From CALKJU01 sp046349355 (GTDB lineage: Bacteria; Pseudomonadota; Alphaproteobacteria; Geminicoccales; Geminicoccaceae): DNA of 64,000 bases. The stretch is taken from NCBI GenBank assembly GCA_046349355.1, contig JAXMCM010000021.1, positions 62,001-126,000 of the forward strand. Reading direction: 5' to 3'. Position numbers and translations under genes: made by a program. Position 1 is the stretch's first letter; each line of letters opens with the position of its first letter. A model generated the notes under the pieces. It searched no databases. It saw only the letters and a program-made list of their open reading frames with translations, and had not been told where the DNA came from. Of this stretch, positions 35,068-44,086 are shown piece after piece.

Positions 35068-36744
35068 ATGAGCGACAACCGGCGGACCGGCGGGCGTATC
35101 CTGGTGGACCAGCTCCGCCTGCACGGCGCCGACCTCGTGTTCGGCGTGCCGGGCGAGAGCTACCTCGCCGTGCTCGACGCGATGTACGACACGCCGGAGC
35201 TGCGCTTCGTCATCTGCCGCCAGGAGGGCGGGGTGGCGATGATGGCCGAGGCCTACGGCAAGCTGACCGGCCGGCCGGGCATCGCCATGGTCACGCGCGG
35301 ACCGGGGGCGACCAACGCCAGCAGCGGGGTGCACGTCGCCCAGCAGGACAGCACCCCGATGATCCTGTTCATCGGCCAGATCGAGCGGGCGGCGTGGGGG
35401 CGCGACGCCTTCCAGGAAGTCGACTACGTCCGCATGTTCGGCGGCATCGCCAAGTGGGTGGCGCAGATCGAGAGCGCCGAGCGCATTCCCGAATACATCC
35501 ACCGCGCCTTCATGACGGCGACGGCCGGCCGGCCGGGACCGGTGGTGCTGGCGCTGCCCGAGGACATGCTGGTCGAGCGCGCCGCCGTCGACGACGGCCG
35601 GCCCTGGCAGCGGCTCGACGCCTATCCCGATCCGGCGGTGATCGCCGACGTGCGGCAGATGCTGGCCGGCGCGCAGCGGCCGCTGGTCATTCTCGGCGGC
35701 GGCGGCTGGTCGGCGCAGGCCGCGGCCGACATCCGCACCTTCGCCGAGAACAACGAGGTGCCGGTGGCGGCCGGCTTCCGCCGGCAGGACTACTTCGACA
35801 ATACCCACCCCTGCTACGCCGGCGACCTCGGTGTCGGCGCCGACCCGAAGCTGGTGAAGCGGGTCGGCGAGGCCGACCTGATCATCGCCATCGGGACCCG
35901 CCTCTCGGAGATGACGGCCCAGGCCTACAATCTCCTGGCGATCCCGCGACCGAAGCAGCAGCTGGTCCACATCCACGCCGACCCGGAGGAACTGGGCCGG
36001 GTCTACCAGCCCGACATCGCGATCAACGCCGGGATGCGCGGCGCCGCGTCGGCGCTGGCGTCGGTGCTGCCGATCGAGCCGCGGCCCTGGGCCGGCTGGA
36101 CCGCCGCGGCGCATCGCGACTACCTCGACTACATCAAGCCGGTGGCGTCGCCGGGGCCGCTGCAGATGGGCGAGGTGATGGCGCACCTGCGCGAGCGCCT
36201 GCCCGAGGACGCCATCATCACCAACGGTGCCGGCAACTATGCCGTCTGGGCGACGCGCTTCTACCCGTACCGCAGGTTCCGCAGCCAGCTCGCCCCGACC
36301 TCGGGCTCGATGGGCTACGGGCTGCCGGCGGCGGTGGCGGCCTCGCTCGCCTGCCCGGACCGGACGGTGGTCTGCTTCGCCGGCGACGGCTGCCTGATGA
36401 TGACGGTGCAGGAGCTGGCGACGGCGGTGCAGTACGGCTGCCGGCTGGTCGTGCTGGTGGTCAACAACGGCATGTACGGCACCATCCGCATGCACCAGGA
36501 GCGCGAGTACCCGACGCGGGTCTCGGGCACCGAGCTGCACAATCCCGACTTCGCGGCGCTGGCCAGGGCCTGCGGCGCCTTCGGCACGCGGGTCGAACGG
36601 ACCGCCGACTTCCCGCAGGCGCTGGAAGAGGCGCTGGCCTCGGGCGGGCCGGCGCTGATCGAGCTGAAGGTCGATCCCGAGGCGCTCACCGTGCGGGCCT
36701 CGCTCTCGCAGATCCGCAACGCCGCGCTGGCGGCCGGCCGCTGA
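35068..36744 (+). CDS. Thiamine-diphosphate-dependent enzyme, acetolactate synthase large-subunit-like
   Basis: A 558-residue ThDP enzyme of the IlvB/pyruvate-oxidase type. The N-terminal PYR domain has F-G-V-P-G-E-S and the activating Glu in R-Q-E-G-G-V-A-M-M-A-E-A. The middle domain is next, and the C-terminal PP domain has the ThDP/Mg motif G-D-G-C-L-M-M (from ~439) leading to V-V-N-N. There is no small regulatory subunit or ilvC neighbour, so it is probably not the biosynthetic acetolactate synthase. It lacks recognisable oxalyl-CoA decarboxylase features. The substrate is unknown. Confidence 0.8.
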   Translation: MSDNRRTGGRILVDQLRLHGADLVFGVPGESYLAVLDAMYDTPELRFVICRQEGGVAMMAEAYGKLTGRPGIAMVTRGPGATNASSGVHVAQQDSTPMILFIGQIERAAWGRDAFQEVDYVRMFGGIAKWVAQIESAERIPEYIHRAFMTATAGRPGPVVLALPEDMLVERAAVDDGRPWQRLDAYPDPAVIADVRQMLAGAQRPLVILGGGGWSAQAAADIRTFAENNEVPVAAGFRRQDYFDNTHPCYAGDLGVGADPKLVKRVGEADLIIAIGTRLSEMTAQAYNLLAIPRPKQQLVHIHADPEELGRVYQPDIAINAGMRGAASALASVLPIEPRPWAGWTAAAHRDYLDYIKPVASPGPLQMGEVMAHLRERLPEDAIITNGAGNYAVWATRFYPYRRFRSQLAPTSGSMGYGLPAAVAASLACPDRTVVCFAGDGCLMMTVQELATAVQYGCRLVVLVVNNGMYGTIRMHQEREYPTRVSGTELHNPDFAALARACGAFGTRVERTADFPQALEEALASGGPALIELKVDPEALTVRASLSQIRNAALAAGR

Positions 36745-36750
36745 AACGAC

Positions 36751-36782
36751 GAGCGCCCCGCCCGGGACCGGGCGGGGCGCTC
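36751..36782. terminator. Strong bidirectional hairpin between convergent genes
   Basis: A perfect 15-bp stem (36751-36765 with 36768-36782) and a two-base loop, between the convergent ThDP-enzyme and trxA stops. No long T tract follows, but stability and position favour a shared terminator. Confidence 0.7.
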
Positions 36783-36807
36783 GCGCAGCCGTCGGTACGA
36801 GGTCGGC

Positions 36808-37128
36808 TCAGATGCTGTCGCGGACCCACTCGACCAGCTTGGTCTTCGGCATGGTGCCGACCCGGGTCGAGGCGATCTGGCCGTCCTTGAACAGCATCAG
36901 CGTCGGGATGCCGCGCACGCCGTAGCGGGTCGGCGTCATCGGGTTCTCGTCGATGTTGACCTTCACCACCTGGACCTGGTCGCCGAGCTCGGTGGCCAGC
37001 GCCTCGAGGTGGGGGGCGATCTGCTTGCACGGGCCGCACCACTCGGCCCAGAAGTCGACGACCACGGGCTTGCCGGCCTTGATCACGTCCTTCTCGAAGT
37101 CGGTGTCCGACGTCTGCGTCACGGCCAT
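36808..37128 (-). CDS. trxA: Thioredoxin
   Basis: A 106-residue cytoplasmic thioredoxin with the redox site W-C-G-P-C (Cys 31 and 34) and the cis-proline in R-G-I-P-T-L. It is the general disulfide reductant, recycled by thioredoxin reductase. The ATG at 37128 gives the conserved M-A-V-T-x-x-x-x-x-x-F-E-x-x-V N-terminus. It follows addA on the same strand with a 64-bp gap, the usual addB-addA-trxA order of alphaproteobacteria. Confidence 0.96.
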   Translation of the reverse strand: MAVTQTSDTDFEKDVIKAGKPVVVDFWAEWCGPCKQIAPHLEALATELGDQVQVVKVNIDENPMTPTRYGVRGIPTLMLFKDGQIASTRVGTMPKTKLVEWVRDSI

Positions 37129-37192
37129 GGATGAAGTTCCGTTCCTGTCGTTCCGGGCGGGTCGAGAGCCTAGGTAGGATGCCGCGGCAACG

Positions 37193-40100
37193 TCAAGCTG
37201 CGCTCCCGGGTCCCTCGCCGACAACCGTCCAAGGCAAGTGGGGATCCAGGAGGTCCGACTCAAGCAGGCTGACCTCGCCGCTCTCGGTCCAGACCAGCGC
37301 CGCCTCGACCGGGCGGTCGGGGTAGATCTGCCGCAGCAGCTCGCGGTAGGCGGCCATCTGCCGGAGATAGGCGACCGGTGTCTCGGCCGGCTTCGCCGGC
37401 GGCCGGCGGTTGGTCTTGTAGTCGAGGATCAGCACGCGTTCCCCGGTCACCGCGAGGCGGTCGATCTGGCCGGTGATGGCGACCCCGCCGACGATCCCGC
37501 AGATCGCCTGCTCGGCCGTCGAGCCGGGACCGAAGGCTTCGGCGAGGCGCGGATCGGCGAGGACGGCGGCGACTTGCCGCCGGGCCCGCTCGCGGTCCTC
37601 CGACGCGAGGTCGACGGCCTTTTCGAGATAGCGGTCGAGGGCGGCGTCGCGCGCCTCGGCCGGCAGTTCCGGCAGCCATTGCAGCAGCTTGTGCAGGTGC
37701 AGGCCGAAGCGGAAGCGGGCCTCGCCCTCGCCGCCCGCGGGCGAGCTGGCGGGCGGGCTCTCCTCGGCCAGCCGCGACGGTGCCCGGGTCCGCGCCGGAT
37801 CGCGCTCGGCCGGGGCGGGCGTCGTCGCCCAGGCCGGCAGCGGCAGGTCCGGGCCGGCCGCCGTCGGGGCGACGGCAGCGCGCGCCTGGGCCATGGCGCC
37901 GCGGCGCAGGCGCAGGATCGGGCCCTCGAAGCCGCGGCCGAGGTCGCAGGGCAACGTCTCGCATTCGGCGAGGTCGCGGATCGCCTCACCGACGAGCTTG
38001 TGCCAGCAGCCATCGCCGTCGCCGCGCGCGGCCTTGCGGCCGGTGACGTACAGCCGGTCGCCGGCGCGGGTCAGGGCGACATAGAGCAGGCGGGAGCGCT
38101 CCTGGAGCTCGCGCTCCTTGCGCGCCTCGACAAGGGCCGAGGTCAGCGCCTCGCGGCCGCCCTGCGAGGCCCGCCAGTAGGGCAGGCCGTCGTCGCTCCA
38201 GATCAGCCGGCCGGGCCGCGGATCGCCGCGCGGGCCGGCGTCGGCGAGGATGACGACCGGTGCTTCGAGGCCCTTGGCACCGTGCACGGTCATCACCCGC
38301 ACCGCGTCCTGGGCCAGCTCGGGGTCGCGCTTGAGCTCCTCGGTGCCGAGGCCCAGCCAGTGCAGGAAACCCTCGAGCGTCGCCGGGTGGCCGCGCTCAT
38401 AGGCCAGGGTCTGGGCGAGGAAGGCCTCGATCGGCTCGGCGGCGTCGGGGCCGAGGCGGGCGAGCAGGCGCTCGCGGCCACGGTCACGGCCGAGCACCGA
38501 GGCGTAGAACTCGAACGGCGGCATGAAGTCGGCGCGGGCGATCCAGCCGCGCAGCCGCTCGTAGACCTCGGCGAAGGGAGCGCGGCCGTCGCCGGCCAGC
38601 TCGCGCAGGCGCTCGAGCAGGCTGCGCGGCCGGCGGCCGAAGGCGAGCGCGAACAGGTCGTCCTCGCCGAGCCCGACCAGCGGGCTCTTGAGCAGGCAGG
38701 CGAGGTTGAGGTCGTCCTCGGGCAGGAGGATCGCCCGGCCCAGCGCCACGAGGTCCATCACCGCGATGTGCGAGGACAGCTCCAGCCGGTCGGCGCCGGC
38801 GACCGGGACACCGTTGCGCTTGAGCGCGCGGACCAGCAGCTCCTGCAGGCCGCCGCGCCGGGCGAGCAGGATCAGGATGTCGCCGGCGCGCATCGGCCGG
38901 TCGAGGGCCTCGATGCGCTCGCCCTGCCCGAGCCAGGTGCTGATGCGCCGCGCGATGGCCTCGGCGAGGCGGCGGTCCGGGTCGTCGACCGAGCGCGGCG
39001 CGTCGGGCAGGGGCCAGCGCTCGCCCTCCTCCGGCGGCACCGGGTCGACCAGCGGCCAGACCTCGACCGTGCCCAGCTCGTTGCGGCGGCTGGTGTCGTG
39101 GCGCAGGGGGCGCTCGGGATCGACGACGCCGGCCTGGGCGGCAGGGCGGGCGAACACGGCGTCGACCAGCTCCAGCACCGCAGGGACGCTGCGGAACGAA
39201 CGGTCGAGCGTCTCCTCGGTGAAGTCGAGGCCGGCGGCCAGGGCCCGGCCGGCGACGCGGGCGCGCACCGCCTGGAAGTTGGCGAGATCAGCACCCTGGA
39301 AGCTGTAGATCGACTGCTTCTCGTCGCCGACGACGAACAGCGTGCGGCCGGCGCCGCGGGCACCGGCGCCGGCAAAGAACTCGTCGGTCAGGCGCTCGAT
39401 CACGTCCCACTGCGCCGGGCTCGTGTCCTGGGCCTCGTCGACGAGGACATGGTCGATGCGGGCGTCGAGCTTGTAGCGGACCCAGTCGATCTCGCCGTCG
39501 GCCGACAGGAGGGCGCGGGTGCGCTCGATCAGGTCGTCGTAGTCGAGCCCGCCGGCGCGGTCCTTCTCGGTCTGGTAGGCGTCGATGACGGCGAAGGCGA
39601 CGCGCAGCAACGCCTCGGTGTGGCGGCAGAGGAGACAACCGCGCATGCGGTCGCCGAGCTCGATCAGCCGGGCCTGCTCGGCGGCCAGCGTCGGCAGGAT
39701 CTCCGGCGCGCGCTTCAGTACGCCCGCCGTCGCCAGGGTAGCGACGCCGTCGCCGTCCTTCTTGACGAAGGCCGCGACGTAGCCGGCATGGATGGCGACG
39801 CGGTCGGCAGGGGTGGCGTTCAGCCAGGCGAGGATCTGGGCGGCGCGGCGCTGGTCGGTGACCGAGCCGCCGTCGAGGGCCCGGGCGGCCGGCAGCAGGT
39901 TCAGCGCGTCGAACGCCCCGTCGGCGCAGCTTTCGGCGAGCAGTGCCTGCGGGTCCGGCAGCGGCAGGTCGAGCCGCAGCGTCCGGGCGATGGCGCGCAT
40001 CAGGCCGGCGAAGCCGCCGTGCCGCGTCCGGGCGGCGACGAGGCGGGTCCGGGCCGCCAGGGCCTCGGCCAGCACCTCGGCGAAGCTCGACTCGGCCAGC

Positions 40101-40645
40101 TGCGTCGCCAGCCGCTCGATCGCCGTAGCCAGATCGGGGTCCTGCGCGCGACCCTCGCGCAGCACCCGGTCACGGGCCTCGGCCAGCAGCTCCTCGGCGG
40201 TCCGCTCGTCGATCACCTCGAAGTGCGGGGCGATGCCGGCCTCGAGCGGGAACCGGCGCAGCAGCATGCCGCACAGGGCGTGGATGGTGAGAATCGGCAG
40301 GCCCTGCGGCAGGTCGAGGACGCGGGCGAACAGGCGACGGGCGCGGTCGAGCGTGGCGTCGTCGGGCTCGGTCCCGGTGAGCGCGGCGATGTCGGCGGCG
40401 AGCTCCGCCCGATCCTTGGCGACCGCCCAGCCGGCCAGCCGCCGGTCGACGCGCAGCGCCATCTCGGCGGCGGCAGCCTTGGTGAAGGTGATGCAGAGCA
40501 GGGTTTCGGGGTGGGCGCCGTCGAGCAGCAGGCGCAGCACCCGGTCGGACAGCACGCGGGTCTTGCCGGTGCCGGCGTTGGCCGTCACCCAGACCGAGCG
40601 GCGCGGATCGGCGGCTCGCAGCTGCGCGGGCGTCGGGGCACTCAT
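37193..40645 (-). CDS. addA: Double-strand break repair helicase-nuclease AddA
   Basis: A 1150-residue UvrD-like superfamily-1A helicase with a C-terminal nuclease. With AddB it replaces RecBCD in resecting DNA ends for RecA loading. Walker A A-N-A-G-T-G-K-T is at 22-29, D-E-A-Q-D-T is the helicase motif II (DEAQ), and V-H-G-A-K-G-L-E-A is motif V. The nuclease site I-L-D-Y-K-T-N is near 1073-1079. The start overlaps the addB stop as ATGA. Length and motifs are complete. Confidence 0.96.
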   Translation of the reverse strand: MSAPTPAQLRAADPRRSVWVTANAGTGKTRVLSDRVLRLLLDGAHPETLLCITFTKAAAAEMALRVDRRLAGWAVAKDRAELAADIAALTGTEPDDATLDRARRLFARVLDLPQGLPILTIHALCGMLLRRFPLEAGIAPHFEVIDERTAEELLAEARDRVLREGRAQDPDLATAIERLATQLAESSFAEVLAEALAARTRLVAARTRHGGFAGLMRAIARTLRLDLPLPDPQALLAESCADGAFDALNLLPAARALDGGSVTDQRRAAQILAWLNATPADRVAIHAGYVAAFVKKDGDGVATLATAGVLKRAPEILPTLAAEQARLIELGDRMRGCLLCRHTEALLRVAFAVIDAYQTEKDRAGGLDYDDLIERTRALLSADGEIDWVRYKLDARIDHVLVDEAQDTSPAQWDVIERLTDEFFAGAGARGAGRTLFVVGDEKQSIYSFQGADLANFQAVRARVAGRALAAGLDFTEETLDRSFRSVPAVLELVDAVFARPAAQAGVVDPERPLRHDTSRRNELGTVEVWPLVDPVPPEEGERWPLPDAPRSVDDPDRRLAEAIARRISTWLGQGERIEALDRPMRAGDILILLARRGGLQELLVRALKRNGVPVAGADRLELSSHIAVMDLVALGRAILLPEDDLNLACLLKSPLVGLGEDDLFALAFGRRPRSLLERLRELAGDGRAPFAEVYERLRGWIARADFMPPFEFYASVLGRDRGRERLLARLGPDAAEPIEAFLAQTLAYERGHPATLEGFLHWLGLGTEELKRDPELAQDAVRVMTVHGAKGLEAPVVILADAGPRGDPRPGRLIWSDDGLPYWRASQGGREALTSALVEARKERELQERSRLLYVALTRAGDRLYVTGRKAARGDGDGCWHKLVGEAIRDLAECETLPCDLGRGFEGPILRLRRGAMAQARAAVAPTAAGPDLPLPAWATTPAPAERDPARTRAPSRLAEESPPASSPAGGEGEARFRFGLHLHKLLQWLPELPAEARDAALDRYLEKAVDLASEDRERARRQVAAVLADPRLAEAFGPGSTAEQAICGIVGGVAITGQIDRLAVTGERVLILDYKTNRRPPAKPAETPVAYLRQMAAYRELLRQIYPDRPVEAALVWTESGEVSLLESDLLDPHLPWTVVGEGPGSAA

Positions 40646-43605
40646 GGCAGCGGGTCCCCGCCGCGCCACTCGGCCAGCCGCGACAGGTGGTCGTAGTCGG
40701 CGAAGGTCGGCGCGATCTCCGGGCGCGGCACGGGGATGTAGGCCGTCGCCGGGTCGTCGAAATGGGCGAGCAGGCGGGCGACGCCCTCGCACGCCTCGGC
40801 GGCGAGCTCGGCCGGCGTGATGACGGTCTGGTTGCGATGCTGGGTCGGATCGCGCTCGACCCCGCCCTCGTCGCCGCCGGACAGGCGCCACAGGGCCAGG
40901 GCGGCGAGCTCGCGCGAGGCGATGCCGGCGAAGCCGCCCGCGATGGCGATGGCGGCCTCCAGCGCCAGCTGCGGGCGCAGGCCGCGGCGAACGTCCTCGG
41001 CGGACGGGATCTGGCCGGTCTTGTAGTCGACGATGGCGAGGCCGCCGTCGTGGCCGACCTCGACGCGGTCGGCGCGCGCGCGGATCTGGACCGGTCCGCC
41101 CGGCGCCTCGACGACGAGCTGGCCCCGCACCTCGGCGAGGACGCGGGCGATCCCGCCGCGGCGCTCGCGCTCGCGCTCGACGAACCAGTGGGCGATGCCG
41201 ACGAAGCGTGGCCACCACAGGGCCCAGACCTGCGGCAGGTGGGCGCGCAGCGCGAAGTGCTGGCGACCGATGCGCAGGAGCTCGGCGACGGGATCAGCCG
41301 GCAGCTCCTCCGGCCAGGCCCGCACGAAGTCCTCGATGGCCTTGTGGATGACGGTGCCCCGCTCGGCCGCACCGGGATCCTCGTCGAGGGCGTCGAGCGG
41401 CGAGAGGTCGAGGATGCGCCGGGCATAGACGGCGTAGGGGTCGCGCATCAGCTGCTCGATCTCGGAGATCGACAGGCGGCGCGGGCGGGCGGCGAGCGGC
41501 GGGCGCGGCAGCGGCCGGTCGACCGGCGCCGGCGGCTTTCCGGGATCGTCCAGCTCGCGCGTCCATCGCGCCCAGTACGGCGGCGGCGCCACCGCGCCGG
41601 CGAGGTCGAGCGAGCGCAGCACGGCGTCGAGCCGGGCCAGCCAGCGCGACGGCTTGGTCGGCGCCCCGGCCTCGTCCTTGAGCGCGCGGGTCAGGACGAC
41701 CTCCGGGGCGCTGGCGGCGGCATAGAAGTCGTGGGCGGCGATGCCGATGCGCAGGTCGAGCGGGGGCAGGCCGAGCTCGGCGCGCATGCGCCGGTTCAGC
41801 CAGGGTCCGGTGTCGGGGATGCGCGGCCAGACGCCCTCGACGAGGCCGCCGAGAATGACGAGATCGGCCTGGGTCAGCCGGCTCTCGAGCTGGCCCAGGA
41901 TGGCGAGGCGCGGGTGCCGCGGCCGCCGCGGGCGGACCGACTGGCCGCCCATCAGCACCGCCAGCACCGCCGGATAGGCCGAGGCCGGCAGCGGCGGCAG
42001 GTCGGCGGCGGCGATGCGCAGCTCGGCCACGAAGCGCTGCGCCGCCTCGCCGGTGGCGGTCGCCCACAGCTCGGCCGGGTTGCCGGCCTCGTCGGCGGCG
42101 AGGTGCTCGGCCAGGGCCAGGTGCGCGTCGAGGAAGTCGGTGAGCGGGGCGGTCGGCTCGGCGGCCAGTCGCAGCAGCGGTGCCGCGCGCTCGCGGAGGG
42201 CCTCGAGCCAGGCGAGGAGGTCCGCGCGCGGCACGGGGGCCGGCCAGCGCTCGTCGTCGGCGTCGCGGATCCGGGCGACGAGGCCGTCGAGACCGCCGGC
42301 GGTACGGGGGCCGCGCAGGCAGGCGCGTTCCAGCGCCCGGACGTGGCGGCGGAACTCGCCGCCGGCCATGCCGCCGCGGGCCAGGGGGTGCTTCAGCGCC
42401 GCCAGCAGTGGCACGGGGGCGACGCCGTCGACGAAGGCGTGGGCGGTGAGCAGCAGGAAACCGCCGGGCGGGGTCTGGTCGAGGGGCACGCCGGCGCTGT
42501 CGTCGATCTCGATGTCCCAGCGGCGCAGCTCGGCGGCGACGCGGCGGGCGAGGTTGCGGTCGGAGGTGACCAGCATGCCGGTCCGCCCCGGGGTCTCGAC
42601 CACCTCGCGCAGGCGCAGCGCGATCTGCAGCGCCTCGGCAGCCTGATCGTCGGCGCGGACGACGGTGAGGCCGGCCAGCGCTGCCGGATCGGGCCGGGCC
42701 ATGCCCTGCCAGGCTTCGGTGGTGGCGGCCGGCCGCAGCACGTCGGCGAGCAGGCGGGCCCGCGGCGAGGGCGCGGCGCAGGGCTCGCCGTCCGGCCAGC
42801 GCCGCACCGCCAGGCGCTCGGCGTCCATGGCCTCGAGCAGGCGCTTGAAGCCGTATTGCGGATGGGCTGGCTCGATCGCCTGCCAGTCGGCGTCGGCCAT
42901 GGCGGTGTCGAGGCCGGGCAGGACGACGCAGCCGGTCGGTAGCCGGGCGACGACGCCGAGCAGGCGGGCGACGGCCGGGACGGTGCCGACAACGCCGGCG
43001 GCGACGATGTCGTGGCGCGGCGGGCGTCGAGTCCAGCGCGCGGCGGCGGCATCGAGCAGGCGGTTGCGCCGCACGGCCTGGTCGAGCGCGCCCTCGTCGT
43101 CCAGCACCGCCGGCCAGGCCTTCTCCAGCAGGTGCAGGAACTTGAGGGTACGGGCCCAGTGCTCGGCGAGGTCGAGGCCGACCAGCGTCGGCAGCCGCTC
43201 CATCGGCACCTCCTCGGTGCCCATCTCGTCGAGGAATGCGGCGAGCTCGGCGGCGAGGCGGACGGCCTGCTCGAGCGGCATCTCGCCCCGGGCCTGGACC
43301 AGGCGGGTGAGCAGGAGCTGGCGCCGCAGGGGGGCGATGGCCGGTGGCAGGTCGAGGGCGAGCCCGCCGTCCAGCGCGATCTCGTCCTCGTCGAGGTCGC
43401 CGACCGGCAGCATCCGCGGCAGCAGCAGTGGCGCGCCGCCGGAGACGCGCAGGAAGGCGTCGCGCAGCGAGAGCGCGGCACGGCGGCTGGGCAGCAGCAC
43501 GCAGGTGGCGGCACAGCGCTCGCGGCCGCGGCGCAGCAGGCCTTCGGCCAGCAGGTCGACGAAGGGCTCGCCGGCCGGGATGGTGAGCAGGCGCGGCTCA
43601 GCCAC
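40642..43605 (-). CDS. addB: Double-strand break repair protein AddB
   Basis: The 987-residue partner of AddA, of the alphaproteobacterial type. Its N-terminal helicase-like domain lacks a clear Walker A. The C-terminal PD-(D/E)xK nuclease has A-I-V-D-Y-K-T-G-Q (Asp ~860), preceded by R-A-D-R-V-E. The start is GTG 43605, overlapping the tsaE TGA by eight bases. The addAB pair is translationally coupled. Confidence 0.94.
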   Translation of the reverse strand: MAEPRLLTIPAGEPFVDLLAEGLLRRGRERCAATCVLLPSRRAALSLRDAFLRVSGGAPLLLPRMLPVGDLDEDEIALDGGLALDLPPAIAPLRRQLLLTRLVQARGEMPLEQAVRLAAELAAFLDEMGTEEVPMERLPTLVGLDLAEHWARTLKFLHLLEKAWPAVLDDEGALDQAVRRNRLLDAAAARWTRRPPRHDIVAAGVVGTVPAVARLLGVVARLPTGCVVLPGLDTAMADADWQAIEPAHPQYGFKRLLEAMDAERLAVRRWPDGEPCAAPSPRARLLADVLRPAATTEAWQGMARPDPAALAGLTVVRADDQAAEALQIALRLREVVETPGRTGMLVTSDRNLARRVAAELRRWDIEIDDSAGVPLDQTPPGGFLLLTAHAFVDGVAPVPLLAALKHPLARGGMAGGEFRRHVRALERACLRGPRTAGGLDGLVARIRDADDERWPAPVPRADLLAWLEALRERAAPLLRLAAEPTAPLTDFLDAHLALAEHLAADEAGNPAELWATATGEAAQRFVAELRIAAADLPPLPASAYPAVLAVLMGGQSVRPRRPRHPRLAILGQLESRLTQADLVILGGLVEGVWPRIPDTGPWLNRRMRAELGLPPLDLRIGIAAHDFYAAASAPEVVLTRALKDEAGAPTKPSRWLARLDAVLRSLDLAGAVAPPPYWARWTRELDDPGKPPAPVDRPLPRPPLAARPRRLSISEIEQLMRDPYAVYARRILDLSPLDALDEDPGAAERGTVIHKAIEDFVRAWPEELPADPVAELLRIGRQHFALRAHLPQVWALWWPRFVGIAHWFVERERERRGGIARVLAEVRGQLVVEAPGGPVQIRARADRVEVGHDGGLAIVDYKTGQIPSAEDVRRGLRPQLALEAAIAIAGGFAGIASRELAALALWRLSGGDEGGVERDPTQHRNQTVITPAELAAEACEGVARLLAHFDDPATAYIPVPRPEIAPTFADYDHLSRLAEWRGGDPLP

Positions 43606-44086
43606 GCAGGGCGTCCAGGCGGTCGGCCCAGCCCGGTCCGGCGGCGACCAGCTCGGCGTCGCGGGCGCCGGGATCGTCGGGGTGCGTGGCGAGGCGGACG
43701 GTCAGGCGACCGGCCGGCAGGCGGTCGCCGGCGCGGTCGGGCCACTCGACCAGCACGGCCCCGTCGCGCAAGGCGTCGTCGAGGCCGAGCTCGTCGATCT
43801 CGCCGGGCTCGGCCAGCCGGTACAGGTCGGCATGGACGAGGGGCAGGCCCGGCAGGTCGTAGCCCTGGACCAGGGTGAAGGTCGGGCTCGGCACCTCGAT
43901 GTCGGCCCCGGCACGGGCACGGATCACGGCGCGGGCGAGCTCGCTCTTGCCGGCGCCGAGGTCGCCCTCGAGCGCCACGAGATCGCCCGGGCGCAGCAGG
44001 GACGCCAGCCTCGCCGCGAGGGCCCGGGTCGCGGCAAGGTCGGCGAGGCGCAGCCTGAGGCTGCGGCGGGGCTCAGTAGCGGTAAT
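43598..44086 (-). CDS. tsaE: tRNA threonylcarbamoyladenosine biosynthesis ATPase TsaE (non-canonical start)
   Basis: The P-loop ATPase that works with TsaB/TsaD in t6A37 synthesis. The Walker A G-D-L-G-A-G-K-S is clear, followed by S-P-T-F-T-L-V and H-A-D-L-Y-R-L. The first GTG (43978) would place the P-loop only four residues from the start, yet the in-frame sequence upstream (L-A-D-L-A-A-T-R-A-L-A-A-R-L-A-x-L-L-R-P-G-D) looks like the normal TsaE N-terminus. No ATG, GTG or TTG precedes it before an in-frame stop. ATT 44086, overlapping the ahcY stop and preceded by AAGGCGG, or CTG 44053 are the candidates; I use ATT (162 residues). Confidence 0.8.
   Translation of the reverse strand: MTATEPRRSLRLRLADLAATRALAARLASLLRPGDLVALEGDLGAGKSELARAVIRARAGADIEVPSPTFTLVQGYDLPGLPLVHADLYRLAEPGEIDELGLDDALRDGAVLVEWPDRAGDRLPAGRLTVRLATHPDDPGARDAELVAAGPGWADRLDALRG

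Noticed and set aside
35068..36744. Oxalyl-CoA decarboxylase to complete an oxalate pathway with the AAE3-like ligase
   Set aside because: The ThDP enzyme is closer to acetolactate-synthase-like proteins and lacks sequence features I associate with Oxc. Without a search I leave the substrate unknown.
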